Shown here piece after piece: positions 17,978-25,978 of a stretch of 53,545 nucleotides of DNA. Each line of letters starts with the position of its first letter. Within the stretch, counting starts at the first letter, position 1. This stretch comes from an uncultured Gammaproteobacteria bacterium (lineage in GTDB: Bacteria; Pseudomonadota; Gammaproteobacteria; Ga0077536), in NCBI GenBank assembly GCA_938082545.1, contig CALKCL010000037.1, positions 1 to 53,545 of the forward strand. Direction: 5' to 3'. The position numbers were made by a program, and so were the translations under genes. Below the pieces are notes generated by a model. The model was given only the letters and a program-made list of their open reading frames with translations. It was not told the origin of the DNA and did no database searches.

Positions 17978-18217
17978 TTAAGTACTTTTCATATTTTTGA
18001 TAATAGCTTCTAAATCTTCTAATTGTTTTTGAGCCTTCTGCAGCAATTCATTTTGGGCATCAAACTCTTCCCGAGTCACTAGATTGGCTCGCTTCAGAAA
18101 AGAATGTACCAATGGTTTGGAAGTGTTTTTGAATTCTTTTGCCAGTATCCGGGGATCTTCTGGGAGAATTTTTTTAATTCGCTGTGCCAAGATTTCTATT
18201 TTTTGAAAATCAAACAA
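17978..18217 (-). CDS. ubiK: Ubiquinone biosynthesis accessory factor UbiK (BMFP/YqiC family)
   Basis: A 79-aa protein with an amphipathic N-terminal helix and a C-terminal coiled coil (LVTREEFDAQNELLQKAQKQ onwards), the BMFP/YqiC layout. UbiK binds UbiJ and lipids and helps the soluble Ubi enzyme complex under aerobic conditions. The REEFDAQ motif is the family hallmark. The start is a TTG at 18217 with an AGAGGG ribosome site 7 bases upstream. In Pseudomonas the same gene lies divergent from glnK-amtB, as here. It opens the minus-strand unit ubiK-apaG-apaH. Confidence 0.92.
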   Translation of the reverse strand: MFDFQKIEILAQRIKKILPEDPRILAKEFKNTSKPLVHSFLKRANLVTREEFDAQNELLQKAQKQLEDLEAIIKNMKST

Positions 18218-18233
18218 TTTGGTGCCCTCTATA

Positions 18234-18255
18234 GATTAGCTATTTTAAGCTAATC
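18234..18255. repeat. Inverted repeat between ubiK and glnK
   Basis: GATTAGCT and AGCTAATC form perfect 8-bp arms around a 6-base spacer, 17 bases upstream of the ubiK start. It could be an operator for ubiK or part of the divergent control region shared with glnK. No T-run follows, so a terminator is less likely. Confidence 0.55.
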
Positions 18256-18285
18256 GCCCTTAGTTAAGTCAAGCGGCGAGAAAAT

Positions 18286-18302
18286 TGCATTATTGCGGTG
18301 CG
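18286..18302 (+). promoter_or_regulatory. Candidate NtrC binding site upstream of glnK
   Basis: The 17-base element TGCATT-ATTGC-GGTGCG resembles the NtrC (GlnG) dyad TGCACC-N5-GGTGCA, with the outer TGCA and GGTGC kept. It lies about 110 bases before the transcription start predicted from the sigma-54 promoter, a usual enhancer distance. Confidence 0.5.
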
Positions 18303-18367
18303 CTTTTATGATCCAGTAAATATGGCCCTAGCAGGATAAGACATAAGTAATAATGGTTTTTTTTTAT

Positions 18368-18383
18368 TGGCACGCATAATGCA
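18368..18383 (+). promoter_or_regulatory. Sigma-54 promoter of the first glnK-amtB pair
   Basis: TGGCACGCATAATGCA matches the sigma-54 consensus TGGCACG-N4-TTGCA at all positions but one. The invariant GG and GC are spaced correctly for -24/-12. Transcription should begin near 18394, about 69 bases before the glnK ATG. Sigma-54 control of glnK-amtB by NtrC under nitrogen limitation is well known in Proteobacteria. Confidence 0.85.
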
Positions 18384-18444
18384 TGTATTTAGGTACTTTA
18401 GCAGGAAGAGCTTAACCTTCTTTGCTTTTTTAAGTTTAGTTTAA

Positions 18445-18801
<357 letters not shown>

Positions 18802-18838
18802 GAGTTTACATAGTTTATATAATTTGGAGGATTTTAAA

Positions 18839-20089
18839 GTGGATGCGTCTGTAATTGAAGTCAAGTATGCAATGGACACCTTTTACTTTCTAGTCATGGG
18901 TGCGTTCGTCATGTTAATGGCGTGCGGTTTTTCTATGCTCGAGGCTGGATTGGTTAGAAGTAAAAACACAGCGGAAATTTTAACGAAAAACATCGTTCTC
19001 TACGCGGTAGCATGTACCATGTACTTGCTCTGCGGGTATGCGTTCATGTACCCAGGGGAAGGAGTTAATCTGCTCTGGCCTGGTCTACCTAGTATTCTTG
19101 GAGGCGTCGATAATACTGCTGCTGATGTTATCGCTAGTGAGGGCGATATTTATTATTCCGGGTTATCGGACTTTTTCTTTCAAGCGGTCTTCGTTGCTGC
19201 TGCAATGTCAGTGGTCTCAGGAGCCGTCGCTGAGAGAATGAAGCTATGGTCATTTCTGGCATTTGCAGTTGTGATGACAGGGTTTATTTACCCCATCGAA
19301 GGCTATTGGAAGTGGGGTGGTGGCTATCTTAATGAAGCAGGGTTTCTTGATTTTGCAGGCTCTGGAGTGGTGCACATGACTGGCGCGGTTGCCGCTCTAG
19401 CTGGCGTGATACTTCTCGGTGCCAGGAAAGGCAAGTATGCTTCAGACGGAACCGTTAATCCTATCCCAGGGGCCAACTTGCCTCTTGCTACTCTTGGAAC
19501 ATTCCTATTGTGGTTTGGTTGGTTCGGTTTTAATGGCGGTTCTGAGCTGGTTATGTCTAATGTGGCCGAAGCTAACGCGGTGGCAATGATTTTTGTCAAC
19601 ACAAATGCAGCAGCAGCAGGTGGTTGTATTGCGGCTTTAATCACGGCCAGATTGCTTTTTGGTAAAGCTGATCTGACCATGGTTCTAAATGGCGCATTGG
19701 CAGGACTCGTCTCTATCACAGCTGAACCTTTAACTCCGACTCCTTTGCTAGCCACAATAATTGGTGGGATAGGCGGGATCATAGTAGTGCTCTCAATAGT
19801 TACTCTTGACAAGTTCAAGCTTGACGATCCGGTCGGTGCCATCTCTGTTCATGGTACTGCAGGAATTTGGGGCTTACTTGCTGTCTGTCTGAGCAATTCG
19901 GATGCTACTTTGTATGCCCAGTTGCTAGGTATTGTAATGATATTCGCTTGGGTGTTCATCACATCGCTCATAGTTTGGTCAGTAATAAAAGCTGTAGCCG
20001 GTATAAGAGTTAGCGAAGAAGAAGAAATGGAGGGTGTTGATAAATCAGAGTGTGGTTTAGATGCATATCCGGAATTTACTAAACGTTAA
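18839..20089 (+). CDS. amtB: Ammonium transporter (copy 1, no obvious signal peptide)
   Basis: A polytopic ammonium channel of the Amt/Rh family. I choose GTG 18839, since TTGGAGGA lies 7 bases upstream; an upstream TTG at 18824 is inside that ribosome site. The product is 416 aa. The twin pore histidines are present in VVHMTGA and ISVHGTAG. The family signatures FSMLEAGLVRSKNT and LLWFGWFGFNGGSEL are also clear. Unlike copy 2, the N-terminus has no cleavable signal before the first membrane helix, and it belongs to a visibly different Amt subtype. Transcribed with glnK copy 1; a strong terminator follows. Confidence 0.94.
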   Translation: MDASVIEVKYAMDTFYFLVMGAFVMLMACGFSMLEAGLVRSKNTAEILTKNIVLYAVACTMYLLCGYAFMYPGEGVNLLWPGLPSILGGVDNTAADVIASEGDIYYSGLSDFFFQAVFVAAAMSVVSGAVAERMKLWSFLAFAVVMTGFIYPIEGYWKWGGGYLNEAGFLDFAGSGVVHMTGAVAALAGVILLGARKGKYASDGTVNPIPGANLPLATLGTFLLWFGWFGFNGGSELVMSNVAEANAVAMIFVNTNAAAAGGCIAALITARLLFGKADLTMVLNGALAGLVSITAEPLTPTPLLATIIGGIGGIIVVLSIVTLDKFKLDDPVGAISVHGTAGIWGLLAVCLSNSDATLYAQLLGIVMIFAWVFITSLIVWSVIKAVAGIRVSEEEEMEGVDKSECGLDAYPEFTKR

Positions 20090-20123
20090 ATTGCGGCTGA
20101 CTATATAAATAGTCAAATAAAGG

Positions 20124-20158
20124 AGCTGGAGGACAGAAATGTTCTCCAGCTTTTTTTT
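20124..20158 (+). terminator. Intrinsic terminator after the first glnK-amtB pair
   Basis: AGCTGGAG-G-ACA pairs with TGT-T-CTCCAGCT to give a 12-bp stem with one G-T pair and a GAAA tetraloop, followed by a run of eight T (20151-20158). It lies 35 bases after the amtB stop. This separates the first pair from the second. Confidence 0.92.
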
Positions 20159-20180
20159 GCTTAAAATATATTTATTTTTT

Positions 20181-20210
20181 CTTCGATACCCTTCGATACT
20201 CTTCGATAGA
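20181..20210 (+). repeat. Three 10-bp tandem repeats upstream of the second glnK
   Basis: CTTCGATACC, CTTCGATACT and CTTCGATAGA follow each other without gap. The first eight bases are identical in all three. The 10-bp period places each unit on the same face of the helix. They lie directly upstream of the extended -10 promoter at 20229-20237, at about -34 to -63. Confidence 0.9.
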
Positions 20211-20228
20211 GTGAAAGTAATACAAAAC

Positions 20229-20237
20229 TGGTATAAT
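20229..20237 (+). promoter_or_regulatory. Extended -10 promoter of the second glnK-amtB pair
   Basis: TGGTATAAT fits the extended -10 motif TGnTATAAT perfectly, and no good -35 box is present 17 bases upstream. Such promoters often depend on an activator. Transcription would begin near 20244, leaving a leader of about 95 bases. No sigma-54 element was found for this pair. Confidence 0.6.
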
Positions 20238-20339
20238 TTTCATCACGAAAAGTTAGCCGCTAGTTAAGTAACGTTGACTGCTTTTCGTAAGCGCTTTCTA
20301 TTTTGAACCTTAAGTAAGTATTATCCTAGGGAGAAACCA

Positions 20340-20678
20340 GTGAAATTAATTACCGCGATTATCAAGCCTTTCAAGCTAGAGGATGTTAGAGACGCCCTAT
20401 CTTCAAATGGCATACAGGGAATGACCGTGACAGAAGTTAAAGGGTTCGGTCGCCAAAAAGGCCATACCGAGCTATATCGAGGCGCAGAGTATGTGGTCGA
20501 TTTTCTCCCGAAAATAAAACTTGAGATAGCAGTAGAAGATTCTCAGCTAGATGCGACTATAGACATTGTAAAAACAGCTGCCAGTAGCGACTCGATCGGT
20601 GACGGTAAGATTTTTATTAGTGAACTGATTGATGTTGTGCGAATAAGAACTGGGGAAACAGGGAAAGACGCTTTATAG
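20340..20678 (+). CDS. glnK: PII nitrogen regulatory protein GlnK (copy 2)
   Basis: A 112-aa PII protein with GTG start and a GGGAGA ribosome site. The T loop including Tyr51 ([12 protein letters not shown]) and the C-terminal [10 protein letters not shown] are the same as in copy 1, while residues 58-85 and helix positions differ. About 79 of 112 residues agree with copy 1 by eye. Both copies keep the uridylylation site, so both should respond to GlnD. It precedes amtB copy 2 by 52 bases. The pair appears to use a different promoter type from copy 1. Confidence 0.95.
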   Translation: MKLITAIIKPFKLEDVRDALSSNGIQGMTVTEVKGFGRQKGHTELYRGAEYVVDFLPKIKLEIAVEDSQLDATIDIVKTAASSDSIGDGKIFISELIDVVRIRTGETGKDAL

Positions 20679-20730
20679 ACTTCTTATGGTTAATGATTTT
20701 TTTACTTAGTATTCTGAGGGGTTGAAAAAT

Positions 20731-22008
20731 ATGTGGTATTTTATTGGTATATTGGGTTTGGCTACCTTACCCAGTTTAGTTTTGGCGGATGGGTTGGATA
20801 CCGGAGATACGGCGTGGCTTTTGACTGCGACCGCTTTAGTTTTGTTTATGACAATCCCAGGTTTAGCTCTTTTTTATAGTGGTCTAGTCCGCGCAAAGAA
20901 CACACTGTCTGTATTGATGCAGTGCTTTGCGATTACTTGCCTGATGTCTTTACTGTGGATGTTTGCTGGTTATGGACTAGCCTTTGGAGATGGTGGGGCG
21001 TGGAATAATTTTATCGGCAGTGGCAACATTATGCTGGCGGATGTGACTCGTGCCGGGATGAGCGGTGCTATTCCAGAAACGGTATTCATTATGTTTCAAA
21101 TGACATTTGCCGTGATTACTCCCGCTCTTATAGTTGGGGGCTTCGCTGAAAGGATGAAGTTTTCGGCTGTTCTTGTATTTAGTACTCTCTGGATGTTTGT
21201 TGTATATGTGCCCGTATGCCATTGGGTATGGGGTGGCGGTTGGCTCGCTCAGATGGGCTTGCTTGATTTTGCGGGCGGCACTGTTGTCCACATCAATGCT
21301 GGCGTCGCCGCGATAATTGCGGCGACGGTTCTGGGGAAACGTAAGGGATTTCCTAATAGTGCTATGCCACCGCATAACTTAACTATGACTGTCACTGGGG
21401 CTGCAATGCTTTGGGTAGGATGGTTTGGTTTTAATGCTGGTAGCGCAGTTGCCGCAAATGGGGATGCTGGAATGGCGATGTTAGTGACACATATATCAGC
21501 AGCAGCAGGTTCTCTGGCATGGATGTGTATTGAATGGGTAAAACATGGGAAACCGAGTGTCCTAGGAATAGTAACCGGAATGGTCGCCGGACTAGGTACT
21601 ATTACCCCTGCATCAGGATATGTGGGCCCCATTGGCGCGCTAGTCATTGGGATTTCGGCTGGGATAGTCTGCTATTATAGCACTCAATATATTAAGCGGA
21701 CGTTGAAAATCGACGACTCGCTGGATGTTTTTCCGGTGCATGGGGTAGGAGGGATATTAGGTACTATTCTTGCTGGCGTTTTCGTAGCAGAGCAGTTTGG
21801 TGGGATTGGATATGCTGAGGGATTTACTATGAGTTCCCAGCTTATTGTGCAACTGTATGGAGTTCTTGCCACTACTTTTTGGTGCGGCATTATGACATTA
21901 GTGTTGTTATTGTTAACCAAGAAGCTAGTTGGTTTAAGAATAACTGAGGATCAAGAAAATGTTGGTTTAGACGTTTCTGAGCACGACGAGCGAGGCTACA
22001 TCATATAG
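20731..22008 (+). CDS. amtB: Ammonium transporter AmtB (copy 2, with signal peptide)
   Basis: A classical AmtB of 425 aa from ATG 20731; GAGGGG 9 bases upstream is the ribosome site, and the TTG at 20722 abuts it. Residues 1-18 are a cleavable signal ending LVLA before DGLDTGDTAW, as in Escherichia coli AmtB. The pore histidines lie in TVVHINAG and FPVHGVGG. FYSGLVRAKNTLSVLMQCF and MLWVGWFGFNAGSAV are family signatures. AmtB trimers take up ammonium and are closed by GlnK. Copy 2 is clearly divergent from copy 1, so these are two subtypes and not a recent duplication. Confidence 0.96.
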   Translation: MWYFIGILGLATLPSLVLADGLDTGDTAWLLTATALVLFMTIPGLALFYSGLVRAKNTLSVLMQCFAITCLMSLLWMFAGYGLAFGDGGAWNNFIGSGNIMLADVTRAGMSGAIPETVFIMFQMTFAVITPALIVGGFAERMKFSAVLVFSTLWMFVVYVPVCHWVWGGGWLAQMGLLDFAGGTVVHINAGVAAIIAATVLGKRKGFPNSAMPPHNLTMTVTGAAMLWVGWFGFNAGSAVAANGDAGMAMLVTHISAAAGSLAWMCIEWVKHGKPSVLGIVTGMVAGLGTITPASGYVGPIGALVIGISAGIVCYYSTQYIKRTLKIDDSLDVFPVHGVGGILGTILAGVFVAEQFGGIGYAEGFTMSSQLIVQLYGVLATTFWCGIMTLVLLLLTKKLVGLRITEDQENVGLDVSEHDERGYII

Positions 22009-22060
22009 TTATAAGGCTTGCTTGCTTTAGTTAGTCAGCGAGTCTAACTATTAGTAAATA

Positions 22061-22918
22061 ATGAAAAATTACTTTGACAAAAAGATAAGGTCTCGCAATT
22101 TTTTCTGCGTTGTAGGTATGCCGATAGCGCATAGTAAATCCCCTGTGATTCACGCCTTGTTTGGTGAGGGCGTGAATCTAGAATTGACATATGAAAAAGC
22201 TGAGGTGAGTTCTGGGTGCTTAATAGTAGCGATAGAGCAGTTTAAAAAAGCCGGTGGGATAGGAATGAATGTCACAGTTCCTTTAAAGGAAGAGGCTTTT
22301 GAGATTGCGGATGAGCAGTCCGATAGAGCGGTTAAAGCTGGTGCAGCAAATACGTTGTGTTTCAAAGATGGCAGAATAGTTGCTGACAATACCGATGGTA
22401 GCGGAATTGTTCGTGATCTTAAGCTGAATCATTCTATTACTTTAGAAGGAAAAACGATCTTGATTTTGGGAGCGGGAGGCGCTGCCAAGGGCGTTATTCC
22501 TGCCTTGATTAAGGAAAACCCTTTCTCGATAAAGGTCAGTAACCGCACAATCTCCCGCGCTGAAGCATTGGTGGAATTCACGAGAGACTATCCTTTAGAG
22601 GTACTAGAATGGGGGGCAAACTTAAGTTACCGTCCAGACATCGTCATAAACGCTACGTCTTTAAGCTTGTCAAATGACCTACCGGAGGTTGGTAGTCAAA
22701 TCATAGGGCCTGGCAGTGTTGTTTACGACATGGCATACACCGTTGGACCTACTAGTTTTATGCGCTTTTCCGAATCACTGGGTGCCACTCAAGTATTGGA
22801 CGGACTTGGTATGTTGGTTGAGCAAGCTGCGGAAGCGTTTTTCCTCTGGCACGGTATATTTCCAGAAACTTCTTCTGTTATTGAATATTTGCGTAATGAG
22901 AATAGTGCAAATACCTAG
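22061..22918 (+). CDS. aroE: Shikimate dehydrogenase (NADP+)
   Basis: AroE reduces 3-dehydroshikimate to shikimate on the way to chorismate. The shikimate site SKSPVIHALF lies near residue 28, followed by the catalytic lysine in MNVTVPLKEEA and the NTDGSG motif. The NADP-binding glycine loop is LILGAGGAAKGVIPAL near residue 140, with SNRTISRA providing the 2'-phosphate contacts. The length of 285 aa is slightly above the usual 270. Its stop overlaps the stop of dctM: the two TAG codons share the bases CTAG at 22915-22918. aroC, a later step, is also in this window at 46.5 kb. Confidence 0.96.
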   Translation: MKNYFDKKIRSRNFFCVVGMPIAHSKSPVIHALFGEGVNLELTYEKAEVSSGCLIVAIEQFKKAGGIGMNVTVPLKEEAFEIADEQSDRAVKAGAANTLCFKDGRIVADNTDGSGIVRDLKLNHSITLEGKTILILGAGGAAKGVIPALIKENPFSIKVSNRTISRAEALVEFTRDYPLEVLEWGANLSYRPDIVINATSLSLSNDLPEVGSQIIGPGSVVYDMAYTVGPTSFMRFSESLGATQVLDGLGMLVEQAAEAFFLWHGIFPETSSVIEYLRNENSANT

Positions 22919-24234
22919 AGTAGACCGTTCATTTTATCGACAGTGTTTGGCAGCCATAATATGGCATTAGGGAAGGATATAATCAGAGCAAGCACAATGA
23001 TCTGTATCAGTACAAAGGGAGTGATCCCTTTATAAATGTGTGAGAGCTTTATCTCGGGTGGGGAGACCGCTTTGAGATAAAAAAGTGAAAAGCCGAATGG
23101 TGGTGTTAGAAAAGACGTTTGAAGATTGACTGCTATGATTAACGCGAACCATAGCAAATCGATGCCAAGACTTCTAGCTATCGGTTCGAGTATAGGCACC
23201 ACAATAAAACAAATTTCAACGAAATCTAGGAAAAACCCTAGAATAAAAATAACCACCATACTCACGATAACAAACGTTAATTGGCTGCCATCACCAGTAG
23301 AATAAAAAAAACTACTCACAGCGTGATCGCCACCTAGGCTTTTAAAGACCAGCCCGAAAGCCGTTGCTCCGACAAGAATGAGAAAAACCATGCTAGTAAG
23401 CTTCACCGTTTCTAAGGCGGCGCTGTTCAGTATTGACCATCGCATTCGTTTTCTGCTAACGGCAATCAGAATAGCGCCTAAGGCACCAAGGGCAGCCGAT
23501 TCAGTCGGCGATGCTATCCCAAGAAAAATTGAGCCTAGCACCGATAGCATTAAAACTATTGGGGGCGTTAGGGATTTGATAATTTCGGCCCTCGAGAGAG
23601 TGCCTTCTTTTAATGTTATGGCAGGAGCGACAAGAGGGTTTCTCCTGGAAATCACTATTACGTAGGATATATATAAGCCCACGAGTACTAAGCCAGGCAA
23701 CAGTGTTGCCATGAAGAGTCTGCCTACAGGGACTCCCATAATGTCAGCAAGAAGTATCGCTACTATGCTTGGTGGGATTACCTGTCCTAGGGTTCCTGAG
23801 GCCGCTATGGTGCCACAAGCCAGAGAGCGGTCATATCCATGTCTCAGCATTGTTGGTAATGCAATCACTCCCATAGTGACTACCGTGGCGCCGGCCACTC
23901 CTGTAGTTGCAGCGAGTAAAGCACCAACGAGTATCACTGCAATAGCAAGACCGCCCTTTTTTTTCCCAAAAAGCGTAGCGCTAGTCTCTAGTAAGTCTTG
24001 TGCTAGGCCAGATTTTTCGAGAATGACTCCCATTAATACGAACAAAGGGACTGCCAGTAAGGTAAAGTTAGTCATTATTCCCCAAATTCGAAGGGGTAGT
24101 AGCTGAAAGAAGTCTATTCCTAAGGCAAATGTGCCGAAGAAGATAGATACTGCGCCAAGAGTAAAAGCGACGGGGTAGCCCAACAAAAGAGCAGGAATTA
24201 TCACTGCGAACATTCCTAATGCATAATATTCCAT
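22915..24234 (-). CDS. dctM: TRAP transporter large permease subunit DctM
   Basis: A 439-aa membrane protein with about 12 hydrophobic segments. It has the DctM patterns GAVSIFFGTFALG, LFVLMGVILEKSGLAQDLL, the GVAGATVVTMGVIALPTM region, and AASGTLGQVIPPSIVAILLAD. TRAP transporters drive uptake of organic acids with a sodium or proton gradient, using a periplasmic binding protein. The length and sequence fit the subgroup of 430-440 aa permeases used for 2-oxo acids and similar substrates. dctQ lies 5 bases upstream. No binding-protein gene is nearby. Confidence 0.94.
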   Translation of the reverse strand: MEYYALGMFAVIIPALLLGYPVAFTLGAVSIFFGTFALGIDFFQLLPLRIWGIMTNFTLLAVPLFVLMGVILEKSGLAQDLLETSATLFGKKKGGLAIAVILVGALLAATTGVAGATVVTMGVIALPTMLRHGYDRSLACGTIAASGTLGQVIPPSIVAILLADIMGVPVGRLFMATLLPGLVLVGLYISYVIVISRRNPLVAPAITLKEGTLSRAEIIKSLTPPIVLMLSVLGSIFLGIASPTESAALGALGAILIAVSRKRMRWSILNSAALETVKLTSMVFLILVGATAFGLVFKSLGGDHAVSSFFYSTGDGSQLTFVIVSMVVIFILGFFLDFVEICFIVVPILEPIARSLGIDLLWFALIIAVNLQTSFLTPPFGFSLFYLKAVSPPEIKLSHIYKGITPFVLIQIIVLALIISFPNAILWLPNTVDKMNGLL

Positions 24235-24239
24235 AGGGA

Positions 24240-24749
24240 TTAAACTTTATTCCTCTCGCGAAAGGCTGCTAAGGCAGTGATAATGCCTTGAACACACAGT
24301 AGTGAGGCCCCTAACGGGATCAATGACTTAACTATCCACCGGTGAGTCAGGCCACCAGGGTCTGGAGAGGTTTCAGCATAGTGGAATGCATCGAATACAA
24401 AAGCACCTGAGCTCCACACGATAACGCCACAAAAAGGGAGTAGAAAAAAGAGAGCTCCAAGCAAGTCAATCAGCTTTCTTGTTCGTTGGCTGCAGAATCT
24501 ACTTTTAAAAAAAATATCCACTCTAACATGTTGGTCACACCTTAAAGTGTAAGCCGAACCCAGCAAGAAAACCGCACTAAAAAGGTGCCATTCGAGCTCT
24601 TGAAAAGCTACGGAGCCTTGATTTAATAAATAGCGCATGAACACATCAAGAGCAGTCACTGTCATTAGGAGAACTAGAGCATATGCCGATAACTGCCCGA
24701 AGGTATCGATAATAAGGCCAGGGATTTTTGTCATTCGTTTGCTAAACAT
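24240..24749 (-). CDS. dctQ: TRAP transporter small permease subunit DctQ
   Basis: A 169-aa protein with four hydrophobic segments and the DctQ hallmark region ALDVFMRYLLNQGSVAFQELEWHLF, followed by YTLRCDQHVRVDIF. It forms the membrane complex with DctM, 5 bases downstream. The dyad TGATAAT-N7-ATTATCA lies about 31 bases before its ATG and may be an operator. A DctP solute-binding protein would be expected next to it and is missing, so the substrate is unknown. Confidence 0.92.
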   Translation of the reverse strand: MFSKRMTKIPGLIIDTFGQLSAYALVLLMTVTALDVFMRYLLNQGSVAFQELEWHLFSAVFLLGSAYTLRCDQHVRVDIFFKSRFCSQRTRKLIDLLGALFFLLPFCGVIVWSSGAFVFDAFHYAETSPDPGGLTHRWIVKSLIPLGASLLCVQGIITALAAFRERNKV

Positions 24750-24779
24750 TGGGCTTGTTGAGGTACACTTTAATATTAC

Positions 24780-24800
24780 TGATAATTCTTTATATTATCA
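24780..24800 (-). promoter_or_regulatory. Palindromic operator candidate upstream of dctQ
   Basis: TGATAAT and ATTATCA are perfect 7-bp arms around a 7-base AT-rich spacer, 31 bases before the dctQ start. The geometry suits a dimeric repressor such as those often controlling TRAP operons. No regulator gene is adjacent. Confidence 0.5.
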
Positions 24801-25192
24801 TGAACAAAGCAGGCATTCTTTAGGGATGATTCGACGCTTTAAGACATTTGTAAAATGCCCTCTTCTGAGTCTGTTTGACAATTTATGCACACTTACTGTG
24901 CTCGAACAAGACAGAAGTAGTAACTTATCGGATAAAAGCACTAATTAGCTCTTACATAACCTCCTAAGTATTTGTTTCTATTAAGTATATTTTAAAAATG
25001 TCTAAATTTTGACCGATCTATCAATGTAAGCCTGTTTTGTGGCCTTAAGGAACTCTTTGTCTAGTTTGTCCACAAGGTTATCCACAGAAACTGTGGGTAA
25101 CCTTGTGGATTCTTCTGTAGCCATCTCCTTCAGCAGGTCTAGTGTTCAAGATGAATATCTCCGTGAATGGCAACGCAAGTTATAGAGTCTAA
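24801..25192. other. Non-coding region with DnaA-box-like sequences
   Basis: No supported gene lies between dctQ and rsmA. The stretch holds a perfect DnaA box TTATGCACA at 24883-24891, an AT-rich segment around 24950-25010, and the long DnaA-box hairpin at 25068-25110. It is the 3' side of rsmA and the 5' side of dctQ. Confidence 0.6.
25068..25110. repeat. 20-bp hairpin built from DnaA-box sequence
   Basis: The arm at 25070-25087 pairs with 25091-25108 across all 18 positions with a single G-T pair, closed by an AAA loop; two more pairs extend it outward. The left arm contains a perfect DnaA box TTATCCACA (25078-25086). The right arm carries TTACCCACA in opposite orientation (25092-25100). 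A further near-box TTGTCCACA lies at 25066-25074. No T-run follows on either side, so it is not a standard intrinsic terminator, although it lies 83 bases after the rsmA stop. Confidence 0.9.
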
Positions 25193-25978
25193 CTAAAGTG
25201 AATGTAATTTCATCTTTGCCAGGGCTTCATAAGAGGAGATAGAGACATTTTCCGCGCGGTCTTTCGGATCTATTCCAGCTTCTATCAGAGAATCTACAGT
25301 GAAAATTTTACGCAGTGAGTTCGCGATAGTTTTACGCCTGGTATTAAATGCAGTTCGGACGATGTCTTCCAGGCATTTTTCGAAATCAGATAATACGGTA
25401 TGCTCTTTTTTGATGAACCTCACGACGGCAGATTGCACTTTTGGTATTGGCTCAAAAGAGTTCTTGTCAACCTCAAAATGGTATTCTATTTGTGCTTTCC
25501 TTTGGGCCATTATTGATAAGCGGCCATATGATTTTGTACCACATATCGCGGTGAAACGCTCAGCAACTTCCTTCTGAAGCATGAATACCATTTCCGACCA
25601 TATCCCTTGGTAATTTAATAGTTTGATAATTAGAGGTGTAGCTATATTGTAAGGAAGGTTCCCGACAATCTTCCACTGTGTGGAATTGATAGTTAGCCTT
25701 TCTATATCGTAATTTAAAATATCTTCGTTCGAAATTAAAAAATTATCAGCATCCCTATAGTGATTTTTCATTTGTGCATATAGGTTTCGGTCAATCTCTA
25801 CAGCTGTTACTCTCGAACCAGCATCTACAAGATGATCAGTAAGGGCTCTTGCCCCTGGCCCGATCTCTAATATATGTTCATCAGGCTGTGGGCGAATTAG
25901 GTTAATTATTTTGTCGATAATATATTCATCGATAAGGAAATTTTGACCAAACCGTTTTCGAGCTCTTGGAAGGTTCAT
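25193..25978 (-). CDS. rsmA: 16S rRNA (adenine(1518)-N6/adenine(1519)-N6)-dimethyltransferase
   Basis: RsmA (KsgA) dimethylates two adjacent adenines near the 3' end of 16S rRNA during 30S maturation. The N-terminus has KRFGQNFLIDEYIIDKI, then the SAM-binding ILEIGPGARALTDHL and the acidic VEIDRN. The catalytic NLPYNIATPL motif lies near residue 110. The 261-aa length is typical. Its start overlaps the pdxA stop by 4 bases, so translation is probably coupled. In Escherichia coli apaG and apaH follow directly; here a hairpin and unrelated genes intervene. Confidence 0.97.
   Translation of the reverse strand: MNLPRARKRFGQNFLIDEYIIDKIINLIRPQPDEHILEIGPGARALTDHLVDAGSRVTAVEIDRNLYAQMKNHYRDADNFLISNEDILNYDIERLTINSTQWKIVGNLPYNIATPLIIKLLNYQGIWSEMVFMLQKEVAERFTAICGTKSYGRLSIMAQRKAQIEYHFEVDKNSFEPIPKVQSAVVRFIKKEHTVLSDFEKCLEDIVRTAFNTRRKTIANSLRKIFTVDSLIEAGIDPKDRAENVSISSYEALAKMKLHSL

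Noticed and set aside
19324-19842. 172-aa antisense frame inside the first amtB
   Set aside because: It is low-complexity, rich in Pro, Ala and Ser, and mirrors the Gly/Ala-rich codons of amtB. A shadow frame.
24801-25192. Replication origin (oriC)
   Set aside because: DnaA boxes and an AT-rich stretch are present, but there is no dnaA, dnaN, rpmH or mnmG nearby and gene orientation does not diverge from this point.
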